Source: CAYMCO01 sp964388955
Lineage (GTDB): Bacteria > Chloroflexota > Anaerolineae > Anaerolineales > E44-bin32
Direction: 5' to 3'
NCBI GenBank assembly: GCA_964388955.1
Contig: CAYMCO010000004.1
Location: forward strand, 135,861-199,860
Length of the DNA: 64,000 nt
Both the position numbers and the translations under genes were made by a program. Under the pieces are notes generated by a model, which saw nothing but the letters and a program-made list of their open reading frames with translations, had not been told where the DNA came from and ran no database searches. Below, one piece after another: positions 35,371 to 42,922 of this stretch. Each line of letters starts with the position of its first letter. Within the stretch, counting starts at the first letter, position 1.

Positions 35371-36417
35371 ATGGGGAAGCAGAAAATCCTGATTGGGGCT
35401 TCGGTCGCCATCGGTGCTTTGTTCTTCAGCGCTTGCCGGCCGCAGGCCGGCCTTCCGGCAGGGCCGACACCGATCCCCACTCTCGCCCCGGTGGAGGCCT
35501 TCGAAGCCGAGCCGCTGCCCAGCGAGACCCCTGTGGGGGCCATCTTGAGCTATCCGGCGCGCCCCCCCTCCGCGCAGCAAGGCCAGGACCTGTATTTCAA
35601 CTACTGCCTCGAATGCCACGGGCCGGATGGCACAGGCGCGATGCCAAAGGCGCGCAATTTCCTTGACCTCGACTACATGCGCGGCGAAGCGCCTGCGACC
35701 TTTTACGCAGCGGTGACCGAAGGCCGCGGCGAGATGCCCGCCTACCAAGACATCCTGAACTCAGATGAACGCTGGGACGCCGTCTACTACATCTGGCGGC
35801 TGTCCACCAGCGAACAGACCCTGGAGCAGGGGTCTCAGATCTACGAGCAGAACTGCGCCTCCTGTCATGGCGAGAACGGTTCGGGTGAATTGCTGGGCGC
35901 GGCCGATTTCACGAATCTGCGTGAGATGGCGAACTTGGCTCCGCGCGACTTGTATCTGACTGTGACCCAGGGTCGCGGCTCCATGCCCGGATGGCAGCCG
36001 CTCTTGAGCCAAGACCAGCGATGGGCGGTCATCGACTACGTATCGTCATTCTCGTACGATCCGGCGTTGGAGGCGGAGGGGGCAACGACGCCAGACGCTG
36101 CCCCCCCAAGCCAACCGCCCACCTGCGACGCTCAGCAGGAGAATCCCTTCGCCTGGGACGACGCCGATGCCGTTGCGGCTGGGGGCGCGATCTTTGAGGC
36201 CCAGTGCACCATCTGCCATGGTCAAGATGGCCGGGGAGGTCTGCCCGGCACGGTGGACTTCACCTCCCAGAATGTGAGCGCGGAGCTGCAAGAGACGGCT
36301 GGGGAGAAGTTCTGCCTGATCACCGGGGGGATGGGGGCCATGCCGTCTTTCCGCCAGACTCTGACAGCAGAGGAGCGATGGCAGGCCCTCACATTCCTGG
36401 CCTCACTGGGAAAGTAG
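35371..36417 (+). CDS. Triheme cytochrome c lipoprotein
   Basis: 348 residues. A signal peptide ends with FFSAC (lipidation at Cys22), followed by a Pro/Thr-rich linker and three cytochrome c domains with motifs CLECH (79-83), CASCH (162-166) and CTICH (279-283); each has a downstream GEMPAY, GSMPGW or GAMPSF Met-containing loop. It resembles three tandem ActE-like or cbb3-FixP-like domains. Placed 12 bases after actE with its own ribosome binding site, it is a likely extra electron outlet of the complex, possibly replacing ActG-type subunits. Confidence 0.88.
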   Translation: MGKQKILIGASVAIGALFFSACRPQAGLPAGPTPIPTLAPVEAFEAEPLPSETPVGAILSYPARPPSAQQGQDLYFNYCLECHGPDGTGAMPKARNFLDLDYMRGEAPATFYAAVTEGRGEMPAYQDILNSDERWDAVYYIWRLSTSEQTLEQGSQIYEQNCASCHGENGSGELLGAADFTNLREMANLAPRDLYLTVTQGRGSMPGWQPLLSQDQRWAVIDYVSSFSYDPALEAEGATTPDAAPPSQPPTCDAQQENPFAWDDADAVAAGGAIFEAQCTICHGQDGRGGLPGTVDFTSQNVSAELQETAGEKFCLITGGMGAMPSFRQTLTAEERWQALTFLASLGK

Positions 36418-36524
36418 GAGAGAGACACCCCCAAGGCCGGGACCTGGAAGAAAGGAGGTGCGTCGGCAGAGAACCCCTTTTCGTCTCGCCGTAAGAACGC
36501 TTCACAATATGAGGAGAATATCGC

Positions 36525-37220
36525 ATGCGACAGAAATACCTGATTGGATTGGCCGTATTCACCTGCCTGGCCATCGCCTTATCCGCCTGCGCCGGCTCAC
36601 AGGGGCCACCCGGGCCCGAGGGTCCGCCCGGCCCCCAGGGCCCCGCCGGTCCCGCAGGGCCTACTGGGCCCGAAGGCCCGCCCGGGCCGGCAGGAGCAGA
36701 CCTCACGGAGGAACAGCAGGCCGCGCTGGAATACGCGGGCATGCTGTCCGAATCTTTCGCCTTCCCATCGGTGGAGAACACACCCAGAGGATGCCCCTCC
36801 TGTCACGTCCTGGTTGACGAGGAGACCGGCAAATACACCTTGCCGTACGAGGCGCACGAACGCGCCGAAGTGCGCGGCGAGGAGCACCCCGATGTCGCCC
36901 CGGACGGCACCTCGCTGGCTGTGACCGAGGAAGTGAAGGTGACCACCTGCCTGCAGTGCCATGCCTCCGGCACGGGCGCCCGGGAGGATATGGGGGTTGT
37001 GGCACCGCTGGCGCTACGGGACATCGTGCACCCGGCGCACCTGTACAGCTCGACGTTCAAGTTCCATTATGGTGGCAACTGTTTCACCTGTCACAATGTG
37101 AACGGCGAAGGGGAATTCGAGCTGCTCACGGAAGCCGTGGAAACCAACGAGAAGGGCGTCCCAGACCCTGCCAATCTGCCCATCCCAGGAGCGATGATAT
37201 TCGACGAGGAAGGGCAGTAG
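36525..37220 (+). CDS. Collagen-like stalk fused to a triheme cytochrome c, lipoprotein
   Basis: 231 residues. The lipobox LSAC puts the lipidated Cys at 22. Residues 24-59 are twelve uninterrupted Gly-X-Y triplets, mostly Gly-Pro-Pro/Gly-Pro-Ala/Gly-Pro-Glu, a collagen-like stretch. The rest carries three CXXCH motifs: CPSCH (90-94), CLQCH (142-146) and CFTCH (186-190), with further His residues for bis-His ligation. A GAGGAG ribosome binding site precedes the ATG. The position after two act-linked cytochrome genes suggests a surface electron carrier that stands off from the membrane on a trimeric rod. I know of no characterised protein with this layout. Confidence 0.88.
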   Translation: MRQKYLIGLAVFTCLAIALSACAGSQGPPGPEGPPGPQGPAGPAGPTGPEGPPGPAGADLTEEQQAALEYAGMLSESFAFPSVENTPRGCPSCHVLVDEETGKYTLPYEAHERAEVRGEEHPDVAPDGTSLAVTEEVKVTTCLQCHASGTGAREDMGVVAPLALRDIVHPAHLYSSTFKFHYGGNCFTCHNVNGEGEFELLTEAVETNEKGVPDPANLPIPGAMIFDEEGQ

Positions 37221-37447
37221 GAAGGGGGGCTCCGCCGCCCGGAGCTCTCGTCCGAGCTGAATGTAAGTGGCGCGCAGGCGCCGTGGCGGGAAGGTCCATG
37301 GGGGGGCCCGCCGCGGCGCTTTGCGCCCGTCGCGGTGCAGACTCAGGTCACGTCAAGCCGGGAAACTGAAAGGGAGCAACCCTTCGCCCGATCGTCTTCA
37401 TGAGCGGTGGACGGCTTGGGTGGGTGGGCGTGTTCAACATCCGCGCC

Positions 37448-38569
37448 TCAAAGCCCCTTCAGAATCTCCCGCACCAGCCCCGGCCCACGATAGACCAGTC
37501 CGGTATACATCTGGACCAGCGAGGCGCCGGCCTCCAGCTTCTCCCGCGCCGAGGCGGGGTCGTCGACGCCGCCTACCCCGATGATGGGCAGCGATCCCCC
37601 GCTCAGCCGGTGGATCTCGCGCACGGACTGAGTTGCCCGCTCGCGCAGCGGCGCCCCGCTCAGGCCCCCGGTCTCCCGGCCGCGCGGGGAATGCAGGCCG
37701 TCGCGCGCCACGGTCGTGTTGGAGGCGATCACACCGTCGAGCCCCACCTCAATGATGGCACCCACCGCATCTGCGAGTTCCTGTGTGGTGAGATCCGGCG
37801 CCAGCTTGACCAACAGCGGGACCCGTCGGGCGGTCGCGGCCGCGAGCTCATCCCGGGCCGCCAGCAGCTCCTCCAGCAGCGCCGACAAATGGGCCCGGGC
37901 CTGCAAGCGGCGCAGGCCGATGGTGTTTGGAGAGGACACATTCACCGCCAGGTAGTCGGAAACCGGATAGAATGCCCGCAGCAGCACCAGATAGTCCTCG
38001 CGCGCGCGGCCCAAAGGCGTATCCGCTCCTTTCCCGATGTTGACCCCCACCACAACCCCTTCCGGCCGGCTTCTGCGCAGCCGCCGGAGCAGGTCTGCGG
38101 CACCCGCGTTAGGGAAACCCATGCGGTTGATGAGCGCAGCATCTTCCGGCAGCCGGAAGATGCGCGGGCGGGGGTTGCCCGCCTGGGGCATGGGGGTCAC
38201 CGTCCCCAGCTCCAGATGGCCGAATCCCAGGCACGCCAGGCCATGCATCGCTATCCCTTGCTTGTCATAGCCTGCGGCCAGGCCAATGGGGTTGTCAAAA
38301 TCAATCCCGAAGGCGCTGACCTTCAGCGCCCGATCCGGGACCGTGAAAACCCTGCGAAGGGCGGCCCTGACTGGCGGCAAGCACCCCGCCAGCGCGAGCA
38401 ATCGCAGGGTCAGGTTGTGCGCACGTTCCGCATCCAGCCTGAACAGCAACCGGCGCAGCCACCCATAGGGACTTATGCGATCCAGGCTGCGGACAGCGGA
38501 TGATTCTACCTGGTGGCCCGTTCTGCATTCTCCGTTCGAATCCGCGCGGTTTCCCCTGGGCCGCTCCAT
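37448..38569 (-). CDS. pyrD: Dihydroorotate dehydrogenase (quinone), class 2
   Basis: About 373 residues from the ATG at 38569; TTG and GTG codons at 38602 and 38599 could add 10-11, and the recognisable N-terminus (YGWLRRLLFRLDAERAH) begins later still, so the true start is unsure. FMN-enzyme motifs are visible: FDNPIGLAAGYDKQG, NVSSPNT and GVGGVDDPASA. The class 2 N-terminal helix pair that docks to the membrane is present, so it oxidises dihydroorotate to orotate with quinone as acceptor. Last gene of the pyr operon. Confidence 0.94.
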   Translation of the reverse strand: MERPRGNRADSNGECRTGHQVESSAVRSLDRISPYGWLRRLLFRLDAERAHNLTLRLLALAGCLPPVRAALRRVFTVPDRALKVSAFGIDFDNPIGLAAGYDKQGIAMHGLACLGFGHLELGTVTPMPQAGNPRPRIFRLPEDAALINRMGFPNAGAADLLRRLRRSRPEGVVVGVNIGKGADTPLGRAREDYLVLLRAFYPVSDYLAVNVSSPNTIGLRRLQARAHLSALLEELLAARDELAAATARRVPLLVKLAPDLTTQELADAVGAIIEVGLDGVIASNTTVARDGLHSPRGRETGGLSGAPLRERATQSVREIHRLSGGSLPIIGVGGVDDPASAREKLEAGASLVQMYTGLVYRGPGLVREILKGL

Positions 38570-38588
38570 AGCGCTGGCATCTCGCGCC

Positions 38589-40046
38589 TCAACGCGCACC
38601 AAGAAACTGCCTCACCGCGTTCGCTTGATCGCGCGACACGCTCCCTACTGCCTCCCAATAATCCATCAACTGGGAGAGTGTGAACACGCTGTGGAACGCG
38701 TACCCCGCCTCTCGCAGCGCCTCTTGGGCGCCGGCCTGGCGGTCGATGAGCACAGCTACATCGCGTATGACCAGGCCCACGCTCTCCAAGTGCTCAATCG
38801 CTTCAAATTTGCTACCCGCAGTGGTGGCAAGGTCATCGATCAATACAACCCTTTCCCCCGGCCGAAAAGCGCCTTCCACTGGGGACTGGGTGCCATAGTC
38901 TTTGACCCGCTTGCGAGGGTAGACCATGGGTAGATCCGCCTGCAGCGCGATGGCGGTCGCGATGGGCAGGCCGGCGTAAGGCAATCCGGCCAGGCGGTCA
39001 AAGCGCAGCCCCTCCAGGAGCGGGCGGTATGCGGCCGCGACCCGGGCGAGCAAGGCCGGATGGGAGGCCAGCAGGCGCAGGTCCAGATAGATGGGGGATT
39101 GGGTTCCCGACTTCAGTCTAAACTCACCGAACTTGACGCATCCGGCCCGCAGCAGCCCATCCGCCACCTGCAGCAGCTCTGGGCGGAGAGACGAGGCCGG
39201 CGCCTCGCCCACACTTCCCCGGACACGATTGATGCGGTCGCGCAGCTCCCTCGCCCTCGCGCGCGGATCTCTTGCCCGGGCGATGGCACGCGAGACCGGC
39301 ACGATCATTCCCGAGCCGTCCGCCCGGAGCCCGGCGCGCAAGGCGCCCTCCAGATCCGCACCTTGGGCGCCTACCCCCGGCGCCAGCAACCAGAGATCGG
39401 GGGAGACGCCCCGCACAGCGGCCACCGCGCGCGGGTCCGTTGCACCCACCACCAGCCCCAGATTATCCGCCTTGTTCCACTCTCTCGCTCGCCGCGCGAG
39501 CTGTAGGTAAAGGGGTTCCCCTCCGGGGCCCCTGCTCCGGACCTGCAGTTCGTCTGCCCCCGGGTTTGAAGTCTTGCACAGCAGGAAGGCGCCCCGGCGG
39601 GGATCCCCGATGAAAGGGGCAATCGAATCGGACCCCATGTAGGGGTTCACCGTGACCGCATCCGCTCCCAGAACATCGAAGGCCGCCGCGGCATATGCAC
39701 TGGCGCTGGAGGCGATATCGCCCCACTTGGCATCCAGAATCACCGGTGTGCCCTCGGGCACGGCCCGGATGACGGCCCCCAGCGCGGTCCACCCCTCGGC
39801 TCCCAATGCCGCGAAGAAGGCGCTGTTCGGTTTGAAGGCGCAGGCGAAATCAGCGCAGGCCTCGATGATGCCGATGCAGGAATCGCGCGCCGCTGACCCA
39901 GAAGAGGCCTCCAGGAACTCCGGATGGGGGTCCAGGCCCACGCACAAGAGCGAGTTTGCGCTGGCGATGCGTGCCTCGAGGCGGGAGAAGAAAGACGCCT
40001 GCCCCCTCATCTCGGTCCGCCTAGGCCGTTGACGAGCCTGCGCCAT
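38589..40046 (-). CDS. pyrFE: Bifunctional orotidine-5'-phosphate decarboxylase / orotate phosphoribosyltransferase
   Basis: 485 residues from the ATG at 40046 (ribosome binding site GAGGG). Residues about 13-275 form a type-2 OMP decarboxylase with LLCVGLDPHP, the catalytic DAKWGD and VTVNPYMGSDSI; residues about 290-485 form an OPRT with the PRPP-binding segment VVLIDDLATTAGSK and VYPRKRVKDYGTQSP. It therefore catalyses the last two steps of UMP synthesis, orotate to OMP to UMP. The domain order (decarboxylase first) is the reverse of animal UMP synthase. It lies between pyrB and pyrD on the same strand. Confidence 0.93.
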   Translation of the reverse strand: MAQARQRPRRTEMRGQASFFSRLEARIASANSLLCVGLDPHPEFLEASSGSAARDSCIGIIEACADFACAFKPNSAFFAALGAEGWTALGAVIRAVPEGTPVILDAKWGDIASSASAYAAAAFDVLGADAVTVNPYMGSDSIAPFIGDPRRGAFLLCKTSNPGADELQVRSRGPGGEPLYLQLARRAREWNKADNLGLVVGATDPRAVAAVRGVSPDLWLLAPGVGAQGADLEGALRAGLRADGSGMIVPVSRAIARARDPRARARELRDRINRVRGSVGEAPASSLRPELLQVADGLLRAGCVKFGEFRLKSGTQSPIYLDLRLLASHPALLARVAAAYRPLLEGLRFDRLAGLPYAGLPIATAIALQADLPMVYPRKRVKDYGTQSPVEGAFRPGERVVLIDDLATTAGSKFEAIEHLESVGLVIRDVAVLIDRQAGAQEALREAGYAFHSVFTLSQLMDYWEAVGSVSRDQANAVRQFLGAR

Positions 40047-40110
40047 GATGTCCAGCCCTCCGGGATGCCGATCGATGTGTTTCGCTTCAAGCCCATTCCG
40101 CCTCGCTATG

Positions 40111-41109
40111 CTATGCCTTGCCCAGCACCATCGCCAGCAGCGCCATCCGCACGTACAGGCCGGACTCCATCTGCCGGAAGTATGCCGCTCGGGGATCCGA
40201 ATCCACCTCCATGCTGATTTCTCCAACCCGGGGGAAGGGGTGCATAAGGATCATGACCTCCTTGGCCTTTGCCATCGTCTCCGGCGTGACGTGGTACAGA
40301 TCCTTCACTCTGTCATATTCTGTGAGGTCCCCGAAACGTTCCTTCTGCACGCGGGTGACGTAGAGCACGTCGCTTTCCCCAATGAACTCGTCCAGATCAC
40401 TGCTCTCCGCCTGCGGGACCCCGGTCGCCTCCAGCTCCGCCATCAGCTCCTCCGGCATACGCAGGATATCGGGCGAGACGTAGTTCAAATTGACATCATA
40501 GAGCGAAAGCAAGCGCGCCAGGGAGTGAACCGTGCGGCCGTATTTCAGGTCACCCAACATGGTGACGGTCAAGCCATCCACAGCCCCCAGATGCTCCTGG
40601 ATGTTGAAGAAATCAAGCAGGGCCTGAGTGGGGTGCTCTCCGATTCCGTCACCGCCGTTGATGATCGGCTTGTGGGCGTACTTCGCCGCCAGGGCAGCCG
40701 AGCCCACCTCGGGATGGCGCAGCACTATCACGTCGGCATAGCACTCGAGCGTACGAATGGTGTCGGGGAGGGATTCTCCTTTGGCGACGGATGAGTATCT
40801 GACCTCATTGATGGGAATCACGCTCCCCCCCAACCTCTCCATGGCGGCCAAGAAGGAGGATGCGGTGCGGGTGGAGGGCTCGTAAAACAAATTCGCCAGA
40901 ATCTTCCCCTTGAGCAAATCAAAGGTGCCCACCCTGGCGACCATGCCCCGCATCTCCCTGGCCACCCCCATGATATGCTCAAGATCCTCACGGCTGAACT
41001 GAGAGACCGCAAGGATCGACTTTCCGTAGAAGGGTGCCTCCCGACGCTCTCCGAATGGGAGATGCGCCCTCCTTTGCTGTCGTTGATTTGGCGGGACGAA
41101 CTGTGCCAT
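40111..41109 (-). CDS. pyrB: Aspartate carbamoyltransferase catalytic subunit
   Basis: 332 residues from the ATG at 41109, which has AAGGAGGA 7 bases upstream; the TTG 6 bases earlier is less likely. Carbamoyl-phosphate motif FYEPSTRTASSF, aspartate-binding HPTQALLD and the GDLKYGRTVHSL segment are intact. It makes carbamoyl-aspartate, the second step of pyrimidine synthesis. No pyrI regulatory subunit is nearby. It overlaps nothing, but its ATG lies just inside the end region of pyrC (pyrC ends at 41112). Confidence 0.95.
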   Translation of the reverse strand: MAQFVPPNQRQQRRAHLPFGERREAPFYGKSILAVSQFSREDLEHIMGVAREMRGMVARVGTFDLLKGKILANLFYEPSTRTASSFLAAMERLGGSVIPINEVRYSSVAKGESLPDTIRTLECYADVIVLRHPEVGSAALAAKYAHKPIINGGDGIGEHPTQALLDFFNIQEHLGAVDGLTVTMLGDLKYGRTVHSLARLLSLYDVNLNYVSPDILRMPEELMAELEATGVPQAESSDLDEFIGESDVLYVTRVQKERFGDLTEYDRVKDLYHVTPETMAKAKEVMILMHPFPRVGEISMEVDSDPRAAYFRQMESGLYVRMALLAMVLGKA

Positions 41110-41111
41110 CT

Positions 41112-42206
41112 TCAATCCTCCTTCCCATTAGAGCTGATACCCCCTTGGAACGCGGGCGCCAGATCCCTGCCGGCCCCGGGCTGCGACAACACCTGTCCAT
41201 CCTCGTAGGCGGGGCGGCCGCGCAATACCACCTTCCGCACTCGCCCACGGAGGCGCATGCCGTCAAAGGGCGTCCAGCCGCAGCGGGACTGCAGGTTCGC
41301 AGTGCGCACCTCCCATTCCTCATCCGGATCCACATCCACGTATGTGTCTCGCTGCTTCGGTAGCCCGAAAATGCGGCGTGGATTCGTGAAACAGCGCTCG
41401 ATGATGGCCCCGAACTCCAGGCGCCCCTCATGCACCGCCTGTAGCAGCAGTCCCAGAGCGGTCTCGAGACCAGGGAAACCCGGCGGCGGATTCTCCGCCT
41501 CTTTCTCGGCCACCGTGTGGGGGGCATGATCCGTTGCAAAGCAGTCGATGACCTCCAGGTTCTCCCACAGCGCCGCCACATCGGTCCGGGTCGCCAGCCT
41601 GGGGCGGACCTCCCCCCGCCCGGGCCCCAGGCGCGGCAGGTCTTCCTGGGAGAGGAAAAGGTGGTGCGGGGTGACCTCGCAGGTGATCGGCAGGCCCGAC
41701 TCCTTCGCTTTGCGGATGAGGCGGATCTCGCTCTTCAAGCAGACATGGCAAATGTGCACCGGCCGGCCATACAGCGCGGCGAAAAGCATCATCATGGCCA
41801 TGCTCCGCCCTTCAGCATGCACCGCCAGAGGGCGGCCCGGGGGCCAGGCGGCAGCGTAGGCCCGGATGCGATCCATGTCGGCCAAGCGCAATGGCCCATA
41901 GGTTTGATCCAGGTACATCTTCAAGCCGCACGCCTGGGGCGCCAGAGACGCCACGGAATCGGGATCGGCCTCTCCGGCTCCCAAATAGATCCCGTAGTCG
42001 CAGCGAGCCTTTGCGCGCGCCGCCCGCTGCGCGATCCCCAGCGCATCAGCGTCGCATATCGGGGGCTGTGTGTTGGGCATCGCCAGCACGGCGGTGAATC
42101 CCCCCGCCAGGGCGGCCGCGGTGCCGCTGTCGAAATCCTCTTTGTGGATTGCCCCGGGCTCCCGAAGATGTACGTGAGGATCGATCAGGCCAGGCAGGCG
42201 AAGCAT
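41112..42206 (-). CDS. pyrC: Dihydroorotase
   Basis: 364 residues from the ATG at 42206, which has GGAGGG directly upstream. It starts with LPGLIDPHVHLREPG, the metal-binding HxH signature of the amidohydrolase fold. The likely carbamylated Lys is in GLKMYLDQTYG, further metal His residues are in HICH and TPHHL, and the catalytic Asp is in ATDHAPH. It is of the CAD/class II short type without a large N-terminal extension. It catalyses ring closure of carbamoyl-aspartate. Longer in-frame starts (42347, 42461) are ruled out because they would lie on or before the promoter -10 box. Confidence 0.94.
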   Translation of the reverse strand: MLRLPGLIDPHVHLREPGAIHKEDFDSGTAAALAGGFTAVLAMPNTQPPICDADALGIAQRAARAKARCDYGIYLGAGEADPDSVASLAPQACGLKMYLDQTYGPLRLADMDRIRAYAAAWPPGRPLAVHAEGRSMAMMMLFAALYGRPVHICHVCLKSEIRLIRKAKESGLPITCEVTPHHLFLSQEDLPRLGPGRGEVRPRLATRTDVAALWENLEVIDCFATDHAPHTVAEKEAENPPPGFPGLETALGLLLQAVHEGRLEFGAIIERCFTNPRRIFGLPKQRDTYVDVDPDEEWEVRTANLQSRCGWTPFDGMRLRGRVRKVVLRGRPAYEDGQVLSQPGAGRDLAPAFQGGISSNGKED

Positions 42207-42218
42207 CGAACCCTCCGG

Positions 42219-42250
42219 ATATAAAAATCGAGAGCCTTGCGGCTCTCGAA
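42219..42250 (-). terminator. Attenuator-like terminator in the pyr leader
   Basis: On the minus strand an 8-bp perfect stem, CGAGAGCC/GGCTCTCG, with a GCAA tetraloop is followed at once by ATTTTTAT. It ends about 13 bases before the pyrC ATG and overlaps the region near its ribosome binding site. This is the form of an intrinsic terminator used in transcription attenuation. Confidence 0.65.
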
Positions 42251-42260
42251 GCTTGGCGAA

Positions 42261-42299
42261 AAGAACGCCTGCGGTGAGGCGGCAGCCTCCGGGCAGGCA
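42261..42299 (-). promoter_or_regulatory. Second leader hairpin followed by a U-rich run
   Basis: On the minus strand GCCTGC...GCAGGC forms an outer stem and GAGGC-TGCC-GCCTC an inner stem, followed by GTTCTTTT. It may be an alternative terminator or an antiterminator partner of the promoter-proximal leader. The loop-side GGAGGCU partly resembles the GAGGYU part of PyrR-binding RNA but not the rest, so PyrR control is only a guess. Confidence 0.4.
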
Positions 42300-42345
42300 G
42301 GTGTGGGGCACACATCCGATCGTCTCATATGCATAGACCGGAGCC

Positions 42346-42373
42346 ATTGTATGAAATTTGCGGAGAAAGTCAA
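42346..42373 (-). promoter_or_regulatory. Promoter of the pyr operon
   Basis: TTGACT (42373-42368) and TACAAT (42351-42346) are spaced by 16 bases on the minus strand, a strong sigma-70-type promoter (5/6 and 5/6). Transcription should begin near 42339, giving a leader of about 130 bases with two hairpins before pyrC. Confidence 0.7.
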
Positions 42374-42498
42374 GTGGAAAGCTGCGCGGCGAAAGACGAG
42401 CATGAGGCGCGCTCTCACACGAAGACCTCCTCAGTATCACCGCCGGCTCTTCCCGCGACAAGATGCCCGAGACTCCGAATGCCCCTGTCGGTGATGCT

Positions 42499-42514
42499 TG
42501 TGATATTTGTCACT
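42499..42514. promoter_or_regulatory. CRP-like site upstream of the WYL-Hdr gene
   Basis: TGTGA-TATTTG-TCACT, one base from the CRP-type consensus TGTGA-N6-TCACA, with perfect GTGA/TCAC arms. It lies between the divergent pyr operon (about 130 bases from its promoter) and the WYL-Hdr/Etf run (about 410 bases from the start codon), so which unit it controls is unclear. Confidence 0.45.
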
Positions 42515-42841
42515 AGACATGCCCCCCCGTATCTACATACCATAAGATCAGGCTCCGATCAGGGCATGCTCTGGCCGACAAGGGAGGGTCATCACCATCC
42601 GCAGCATGTAGGGTGAGAGGCCCTACGTAATTGACTCCACACCAACGGCTCAAGCCTCTCGCCTGAGGGATACGGGGGCTCCGGCCCCTTCATGGCACCG
42701 AGATCACCGACCTCAACGAACCTTTCAACGACCAACTGGTGGAGCCTCCACCGCTCATCGCAGACCAGCCTCCCTCGGCAGGGCAGACCCAATCGCATCA
42801 ACCGTGGGGCGGATCCAGACCTAGCACCGAAATCGCCCCCA

Positions 42842-42860
42842 TGTTGCAGTACCTGCAACA
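42842..42860. promoter_or_regulatory. 19-base palindrome before the WYL-Hdr gene
   Basis: TGTTGCAG-TAC-CTGCAACA has perfect 8-base arms and ends 62 bases before the start codon at 42923. It is a good candidate for an autoregulatory operator of the WYL-type regulator encoded immediately downstream. The remainder of 42515-42841 holds no recognisable gene. Confidence 0.5.
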
Positions 42861-42922
42861 GCCATTTGATAGATTGGATTGATGCAGAAGGCGCATGATC
42901 CTCAAGGAGAGGTAGAAGCCTC

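Noticed and set aside
36451..36460. Perfect AAAGGAGGTG as the ribosome binding site of an extra gene
   Set aside because: The only frame after it (GTG at 36458) runs into actual coding DNA of the stalked cytochrome in another phase and has no protein-like character.
42207..42347. In-frame N-terminal extension of dihydroorotase from the ATG at 42347
   Set aside because: That ATG overlaps the promoter -10 box TACAAT and the extension covers two hairpins; the ATG at 42206 has a strong ribosome binding site and gives the normal N-terminus.
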